Shown here: positions 56,488-64,000 of the stretch, piece after piece
Position numbering within the stretch: position 1 is the first letter of the stretch
Layout: every line of letters begins with the position of its first letter
DNA from: Lates calcarifer
Taxonomy: Eukaryota; Chordata; Actinopteri; Centropomidae
NCBI RefSeq assembly: GCF_001640805.2
Contig: NC_066844.1
Span: 9,770,209 to 9,834,208 of the forward strand
Length of the DNA stretch: 64,000 nucleotides
Reading direction: 5' to 3'
Notes under the pieces: generated by a model
What the model was told of the DNA's origin: nothing
The model's database searches: none
Seen by the model: the letters and a program-made list of their open reading frames with translations, nothing else
Program-made: the position numbers and the translations under genes

Positions 56488-56610
56488 CCTGAGGCTGGTA
56501 GCTGGAAACCAGAGGCCAAAGCTTGGGCTAGTAACTGGAAATCAGTGGCTGATGCTTGGGCTGGTAACTGGGAACTTGGAGCTGAGGCTTGGGTTGGTAA
56601 TAGTCAGGGA
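56488..56610 (+). repeat. 33-nt minisatellite, about 3.5 copies, open in one frame
   Basis: The phrase gcttggg recurs at 56521, 56554 and 56587, exactly 33 nt apart, with a more diverged unit before it. In the plus frame starting at 56464 the unit reads as an 11-residue repeat (KAWASNWKSVA, DAWAGNWELGA, EAWVGN). No gene context supports translation. Confidence 0.7.
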
Positions 56611-57451
56611 AACAGACTAGAAGATGACAAAGATATGGAGCCAGTCCAGGACAGGTCTTTAGGGAACAGTTAACTAATAAGATAAAAAAAACAGACAAGG
56701 AGCACACAAGAGACATACAAGGAAAGTAATTACAAAATAAAGCATAATAAGACTGACAGGGGACGGGGTCATGACACATTATACAGATTAATACGTGGAA
56801 ATGGCTCAAATTCAACAAACAAATGCCAGTCAGAGACAGGACCAAGTTGCTTTCAATGTAATTAGTGAATCAATTGAATAAAATGTTTCAGCAGCATAAA
56901 TGGAGCTGTAAGGTCAAACAGGACTAAGATGGAGCAGAGGCCAGCATCAATTGCTTGGTGGAGTTCATTTGAAACACTAAATAAAGCTCAAATCAGATGG
57001 GATTTAATTTCTGAAATTGACAGTAGGAACTCACATAATCCATCTGTTAGGTATAAACCACTTTTTCTAAAGCTACAACAAAAAAGTAAAAAGTTCTTTG
57101 ATATTCAACAGTACGTTTTAGCTGAACATTTGCAAAACTTCTGGCTTTGTGCACAGAGCATTTAATAAATTGGCACTGTAGCCAGGAAGTCACCCCCCAA
57201 ATGCAACTCCTCAGAATTTTGCAATTGCTTTGAATTTTTTGTATTTTATTATTAACATTTATTTATTTACTTTGTTGTTTTAAGATCACACATATTTAAA
57301 TCTATTGAAAACTAAAACTAACTACTGGTAAAGTATCAACAGTATATTCTTAGTGTTCTTAGTGGCTCTGTTTTGACAATGACAGTGATTATATTGATAA
57401 TGGTATATGACACCTTTTCTTCCTCTCTCTTGATGCCAGCAGGTAGTCTTC

Positions 57452-60400
57452 ATGATTGAGCTGAGGATGTCTCTGCAGTCTCTGATGGTGGCTCTGATTT
57501 TGGGCCTCATCTGCCTCAGCCGCTGCCCTGGCATGGCAGCCCCTGCTGGGGAGACAGATGATGAAGCTTTTGACATGGAGAACTATGACCTGAACACTGA
57601 CATGGAATGGGAAAACCTGGACGTCAACAGTTATGGAGACACTTACGATTATGATGACTTGGACCAAGAGGTGAGGGGGACAAACAGATGGGATGCAGTT
57701 CATATTTGTACTTTTTATCAATGGTGGTAATTTAAAAATGAATGGCAATGAAACCCCGTGGGCCCATCTGATTTAACCAATCAGATTTCAAGTTGGCGAG
57801 GCCAGGGCCTTCTAGCAGGCCTTCGCTAACATCAACAATCTCATGTAATTTGATTGAATGGTCAGAGAGCATACTGGTCAGGGCTAGCAAACTGCATCTA
57901 TAGCTACTAGTTTCAGTGAGTAAAATGCATTTTACCTATATTTTATTGTTTATGTTTTTTTCATTAGTTAATATTGATGCTTCTGCTGGAGATGATGCGT
58001 GTGGCTCAGTTGTGGCTGCAGTGTTTGGAGACCTATTGAATTGTGTTCATTGTATTTTTATAGCATTGCTTCAGTAATGGCATTTATTTATTCTGGCTAC
58101 ATGACATGCCTGTCTGTGCAGAGTTCTGTTATACTACTTGCTATATTATTATTTTATACTTTACTGTTCTGTGTTTTTATTCTTGTATTTTTATGCCTAA
58201 CGCCAACAGAGTGGCTTGATAATTTTGTTGTTTGCCCTGCTTACAATCACAACAAAGCTATATTCATATTCATATTCACAACTTTTTTTGCTGTGAGGTG
58301 ACAGTGCTAACGACTACACCACCATACTGCCCAAGCTGGCTGTAGTGAAAAACATACTAACCACTTTCCCATCCCTTAGTGTCCATTTCTCGATTTTGAT
58401 CAATGTTCCTGGGTCAAGACCCACCTTCTCCAGTCTGTTCTGAGAAAGACAGAGAGAGAGAGAGAAAGCGCACCAGATTATTACCTTTACCTTCAGTGAT
58501 GGTGAAAAGTTGTCAGTGTTATGTAATGTTGCTATCAACAGATCTTTTCCCTCCATTTAGGGAACTGCACACATCATATATAAAAATAGGTGAGATGTGG
58601 AAACTCGAGATGATGCTCTGCAGCAAGACCCACATCTCACTGCCATGCTGGTAGTGTGTCCTGGGCATAACAGAATTGACTTCTGAATGATTCACTGCTC
58701 TGCATTTGAGAGGAGAGGTAGTTATGTAAATGCTGACACTAGGTGAGCAGGAATAACTTCAGAGATTATAATGCTGACTGGATTTACTAAGGAGGCACTG
58801 CGTGGTGTTACTGCAGAGCAGAGGGACAAGGGCATTGCACGTGTGAACAAATATACAGAGCCTTTTCCACTGACCTTTTAGTAAATGAGAATGACACCTG
58901 TAACCATTGTGACAATACAAAGCTGCCGATAGCTGTAGCCTCAAATTTGAAGACAAAAAAAATTCAGATGAGATCAATTTTTTACTGACTGATTGACTGA
59001 AATAAGTAACATGTTAAAACAGAAATTTGACCAGTAGTAGTCAACATGTGTTTCAAAAGACTAAAACTAAATCAAAATTGGTCAGCAAAAATAATACAGC
59101 AGTCTTGTGCTTGTTGCACCAAATTGGACCAGTGGATCTGCTGTGCATAACTGTGGTTTAACAGTGCTCATCATCACTGCAGTTCAAGAATGCTGATGGA
59201 ACAGGTACCTGCTGCCTTCACATGGCAAGTTTGGTACCAGTGTAAAGGAGTGGATACAGAGCAGAATGAACAAAACATGAAAAAAGGGGTTTGTGTGATT
59301 TAAGGGAGCTTTTTGTGCACGTGCCTTCACCAAATAAAGTGACTAAATGGGACACACATGCACTATGCTACAGACCTGCTCTGAGCAGATGGATGGCAGA
59401 CTGTGCTGGACACACTCATTTTTGGCACCAACATTGCAGTATACTCTTGGATTTGATTGGCATCACCAAATCCTCTGCCATGCCTCTTCTATGGGCTTCT
59501 ATGGGTGTTGTCCATAATATAATGGTGTGCTTTTTGGATGTAAGCTCCAAAATTCAAAGCAAACTGTATTGTCTAGATATCTAGAAGTGAATTGATTCAA
59601 ATACTGAATCCATCCGCTAACTTCTACCAGGCTCAAAATTTAAGTTCATGCTTTAGCTGCAGTGCTCTCTCAAACTGAAAACAGCATATGGATGGTCTTG
59701 TACTGTACATTTTTTTGGCAAAATGGACATTCCCTCCTCTCCACCTGTAGCACTTAAAAAGAAGAGGGAACGAAAGCATAATATTAACAAGGAATATTAA
59801 AACATAATACCCACACCCAACAGTGATGTCACAAGGTGCCATCACAATCTGGAATACACTTTACATACTTGGAGGAAGGTGAGAACTTAAGCTTAAGCTT
59901 TAAAGTCACTGTTAATACATGAACTGGCTGTATTTGCTGTACAGCTTTCCCATTTATTGAACCTGAAAATGTTGCTTATTTTTAGTAATAAAATATCTGT
60001 GAAAAAGATATGAATTGGAATCTGACAAGAATTCTCTTTATTTCTCTCCTGGCTGCCCTGGGAGGACAGATTGAGGTGGGCACTGTAGCACGAGACACTC
60101 CCTCACCTGCCACCCAGCCTGCAGCTCAACACTATGAGGAGGGGGTGAGCCTGCCCAGCCTGCCTCCAGCTCCTGACTCCCTTGACTTCATCGGACCAGG
60201 ACTCTTTGGTCCTGAGACTGGCCTGGGTAGGTCAAAGTATAAACTGGGTGTATATCTACTGTCAAAAAGTTCAACAGTCTTCAGCATTTGTATAAATACA
60301 TGTGGTTTGCAAGTTTATGTATTTAAAAAGTCTTCCCTGTGTTTGTGTGCAGGCATGCCTACCTGCCTACTGTGTGTGTGTATTAGCGGGAGTGTGTACT

Positions 60401-63400
60401 GTGATGACATGAACCTGGATCAGATCCCACCCCTGCCCAAAGACACCACCCATTTTTACAGCCGCTTCAACAAGATCCGACATGTCAAGAGCTCAGACTT
60501 TATCAACCTCAGTGAGGAACCACTTTGTATATTCTGAAATTTACTGTACAGAAAAACGGTATAAGAATAAGAATGTTGTTGTTGTTTTGTTTTTTTTACA
60601 GATAAACTCCAGTCCATTGATCTAACAGGGAACCAGATCTCAGAGATGGATGAGGATGTGTTCCACTCTCTGACGCAGCTCCAGGAGTTATTGTTGGCTG
60701 ATAACAACATGCAAGTCATGCCTGAGCTTCCAATCAACATGAAATTCGTAGATCTGCGCAACAATAAGCTGACCAGCCGTGGGTTACATTCTGAGGGATT
60801 CAAGGTTAATATCCTGCATATATGCTTATGATAAAAAACACAACAAAAAATTGGATTTATAAGTGACACACCACTGATTGTTAAGAATGCTTAGTCCCAG
60901 CACCATTTAAAACATAAATGGCTCTTTGCACTCATGAGCAAAACATGTTTCTCTGTGAAAAGTGACTCACCTAACAGCCATACACTGAAAGCCCCACACA
61001 GGCATCTAAGGTGAATGATACTCTATCCATGGCAGTCATCCTTAGTGCCTCTCAAACTTTCTTCTCTGGTTCCTGGAAACTCTGCATAATGAGAAAATGT
61101 AGTGTTTCAACCAAATGTCTCAGTAAGATGCCCTCTTCAATGTGAATCTGTTTTACTAAACATTTAGTGCACATACCTCTTTTCCTTGTAAGACTGAACG
61201 GGCAACATGGGCAACCGGCCAGGGCAGCATATTGTCAGGGGATGGTGCATGGGTGCTCAGAAAAAAAAAAAAGCAGCAGGCTTCTGCATGCTGGGAAGAT
61301 CTCACAGACATGGTGGGAGATGGGGAGGAGGGCAGGGGAAGGTTAACCTCAAGTCTCCCCACTGGAATGGGGGAATCCATCTAACAGGGGACTTCTACAG
61401 TAGCCTACTAATGCAATTAGTAAAATCAATCAGACCACAAAATGCTACCAGGGCACCATACAGGCAAAACCGCTATTGCATGTGGCTTTTAGTGTTTACT
61501 TGTAGCTAGGTAGCTTCTCTGTTTTATCCCTTTGACATAGTTGCTATTACATTATCAAATTTACAAGAGGAACTATCGTCAGTGAATTGCACTTAATGTG
61601 TGAGCTCCTAGCCTGGCAGTAAACATAGGGCATACAAAGAACATCTGCACCAAGAGGAAAGCCTGTGGCAGTGCAATAAAAAATGTATGATCTGCAAGCA
61701 AAGGCAAAAATGTTCTGTAATGGTTTTTGTTTTGAAATGGAAATAGGTTTGATTTCAATTGATTCATATTTGATCTCTGATACTTAGCTTGCAATGCAAA
61801 CAAGTTTACTTTCCATTAATTAGTTTTGGCCTCAGTTGATTGGTGTCAAATCTCAAAATAGTTTTTTTGGTTGTGATGATTTTTTTTTTTAAATTATTAT
61901 TATTGCAAAGCCAAAGGTTTGCTCACAAAAATATTATATAAACACCTTTAATATGTTGTTGTGTGATCTCAACTGAAACACTCCATGGCAACAGAGTAAT
62001 GTCTGGTCATCCTCTGCTAATGCAGGCCATTTGAAAGTTCTGGAAAAGTTTGACTAAGTCAACCTTATGCTGAGAAGAAGACTTAGCTTGCAAAAACCTC
62101 TGTTAAGGATATGGGTGAGGCTTCCCCCAACTTCCCCGAACTCCTCCACAGAGGACATGTTGGTCTGAGCCAAGCTCTGCTTTCCCTCCCTGAGACATTG
62201 AAAGGTTTGCCAGAACTTCCTTAAGGACAACTGAAAGTCTTTCTCCGTAGCCTCCCTGAAATCATCCCACACCCAAGTTTTTGCTTCTGGAGCTGCTGAA
62301 GCTGCAGCCTCTCTGGACTCCTGGTACCTGTCTTGTAGTTGCTTTGATGTACTTACTACTGTGTTATGTGTATGTGTTTATTTTCCCTGCATGCAGGATA
62401 TGAGCCAGCTGGAATTCCTCTATCTGTCCAATAACAAGTTGGATTATGTCCCTACACCACTGCCACTGAGTCTGAGAGTGTTACACTTGCAGGTACAAGC
62501 ACACGCATGGCATGCTTCTTCTTTGTCTCTAAAGTGAAATGTAGCTTTCAGCCAGGTAACCAGATAGATCACACATCAATTAAAAACAATATAAACTGCC
62601 AGCTACTGCAACAGAACACAATGAGGTGGGAATGGGAATGGGAATTTTTATTAGCAGCAAGCTGGGATCCATAATGCAGTTGTTGAACATGTTAAATTAG
62701 TTTCTAAGAAAATAAGAAAGGTCTTGTTCCTCCATGCTGTCTGTTTTACCACGGTTGAAATTAATTTCTTTTATAGTTATATATTGCATGTTTTGCATGT
62801 TAACTTAGTCTGTGTAGAAAAATACACTGAACAGCCTTGTAAAAATGGCAAGTAAAATTATTGGAACTCAGCAATTTGTGATATGACACAGGTTCATGTC
62901 ACAAATTGCTGAGCCATGTATAAGAAGTGATGTTCTGCCTGACTGTAGGGGGAAACAGTTCATGACATGCAATACTGCATTGCCGTAAGAGAGGAGACCA
63001 AATTGAGAGAGCAATTTGTAAGCATTGTACTGTAAGCATGACTAACAATCCTTGGTGAATGTATCTCAGACAGCAAAAGATCCCCCACACCCCCATACCC
63101 CCCAGCCTCCCAAACAAAGTCTGAAGAATATAAACGTACTCTTTGGGAGGCCGCATTGTCAAGATACAACTGAAAGATAAAATACTGATTTAACTACATA
63201 GGGTCAACATTAACCCTCCACAAATGCTGAATGATAACACTTTTCAGTGTTAAGACATCAACTGCAATGTTTTTTCTTCACAATCAGAACAACAACATCC
63301 AGTCTTTGCATGAGGACACCTTCTGTAACCTCCATGATCGTAACTTCATCCGCCGTAACCTGGAAGATATCCGTCTGGATGGCAACCCTCTCAATATCAA

Positions 63401-63455
63401 CCTGTTTCCCCAGGCCTACATCTGCCTTCCACGTTTGCCTGTAGGGAGTCACTGA
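57452..63455 (+). CDS. optc: optc, opticin (class III small leucine-rich proteoglycan), 6 coding exons
   Basis: Exons 57452-57670, 60070-60226, 60353-60511, 60602-60804, 62397-62492, 63288-63455; 333 residues, phases consistent (human opticin 332). Seen: signal peptide (MSLQSLMVALILGLICL), acidic tyrosine-rich stretch at about 36-73 likely to be sulfated, Ser/Thr/Pro segment (RDTPSPATQPA), cysteine cluster C-x2-C-x-C-x6-C (TCLLCVCISGSVYC, residues 129-142), leucine-rich repeats, and two C-terminal cysteines (about 291 and 324) in DTFC and YICLPRLPVGSH. Known: secreted, binds collagen fibrils in vitreous, anti-angiogenic. Epiphycan is the close alternative; FLYLSNNKLD, PLPLSLR and the synteny with kiss1/plekha6 favour opticin. 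Met1 or Met6 could start; either keeps the signal peptide. The exon 60602-60804 has an unusual gttaat donor. Confidence 0.93.
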
Positions 63456-64000
63456 CAGCTACCAGACACCATAGTTCAGGCCCAAGTAGATAGAAATAAT
63501 ATAAGAGTAGAGGCGGTTTTGTGTGAATACTGGTAGTGTGGGTAAAATTATATGGGATTTGAGGGTTGTTTACAACACTACATGGTTTGTCTAAATATTC
63601 AATGCTAGTTTATGCCAACAATCTATAGAATTTGTAAGAAGGAAGCGTGTGAAACATCATGCCTGACAATGATTTTATTGATTGAATGATTTTTTTATTT
63701 TTTTTTAAATCTCTGTTAATTGATTTTCTGGCTTTATAAAGTCTTATACAGTTGTATATGGTTAATGTGTTAGCAAACACTTGGCTATTCACACTACCAG
63801 CAGACACAGAGTAACATTATTATTAATTTGGGAGTTATGCTTGTGTCCACCTGATGAAGAAATTAACTGTTAAATGGTCCATTGTATTCATGAGCTAGTC
63901 ACTAACTTTGTCAGTTTGTTAGTTGGTGCTGGGTAGGTAGTGGATAGTATATTTATCAGACATTTTTGACTGAAAACATAAGCGTGGAGTATGTAGAAAC
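63456..64000 (+). other. optc 3' UTR and flank
   Basis: AT-rich sequence after the optc stop with a T-rich run near 63690-63706. No canonical AATAAA was found before the window ends, so the transcript end is not located. Confidence 0.4.

Larger units (their letters stand above)
51051..57442. other. intergenic/5' region between kiss1 and optc
   Basis: Contains a mariner-like remnant (51290-51830), an AAT repeat with A-run (52354-52398), a Tc1-like transposase remnant (53150-53512), a promoter-like segment with a donor (53745-53905), a GA-rich tract (55015-55050), a common fish interspersed fragment (55438-55512) and a 33-nt minisatellite (56488-56610). No renin-like gene, which lies next to KISS1 in mammals, was seen. 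Confidence 0.55.

Noticed and set aside
60010..60069. ATG-started frame MNWNLTRILFISLLAALGGQ before optc exon 60070 as an alternative signal peptide and start
   Set aside because: It looks like a signal peptide, but the same bases serve as the pyrimidine tract and acceptor for 60070, and the 57452 exon already supplies a signal peptide in matching phase. An alternative optc start here is possible but unsupported.

Overview
The window is nuclear DNA of a vertebrate, almost certainly a teleost fish. It is AT-rich, the genes are split by GT-AG introns, the introns are full of CA/GA microsatellites and decayed Tc1/mariner, hAT and non-LTR elements typical of ray-finned fish, and the encoded kisspeptin core (YNLNSFGLRY) is the fish Kiss1 form. 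No bacterial, CRISPR, plasmid or prophage feature is present. All exon boundaries were read by eye from splice signals, reading phase and remembered homologues; no alignment was run.

Layout. (1) From before base 1 to about 40.86 kb, plus strand: plekha6, a pleckstrin-homology adaptor. Twenty-two coding exons are visible from within the PH domain to the stop at 38743. The 5' end lies outside the window. Two large introns (1606-8482 and 8584-20481) carry repeats and possible internal promoters. (2) 43785-48974, plus: golt1a, a four-pass Golgi transport protein in five exons, with a decayed BED-finger hAT transposon in intron 2. (3) 49726-51015, minus: kiss1, an intact two-coding-exon kisspeptin-1 precursor, tail-to-tail with golt1a. 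(4) 51.3-53.5 kb: remnants of two Tc1/mariner-type transposases. (5) 57452-63455, plus: optc (opticin), a class III small leucine-rich proteoglycan in six coding exons. The same four genes lie close together on human 1q32.1, so this is a conserved synteny block. The genes share no pathway.

Most notable observations: a 924-nt open extension of plekha6 exon 14 that looks like an undescribed alternative terminal exon; a strong upstream splice acceptor that would add a 28-residue acidic insert inside the PH domain; a one-base reading-frame break in plekha6 exon 4; a decayed copy of the start of plekha6 exon 18 in the next intron; and an intact kiss1, a gene missing from several teleost lineages, apparently inverted relative to mammals.
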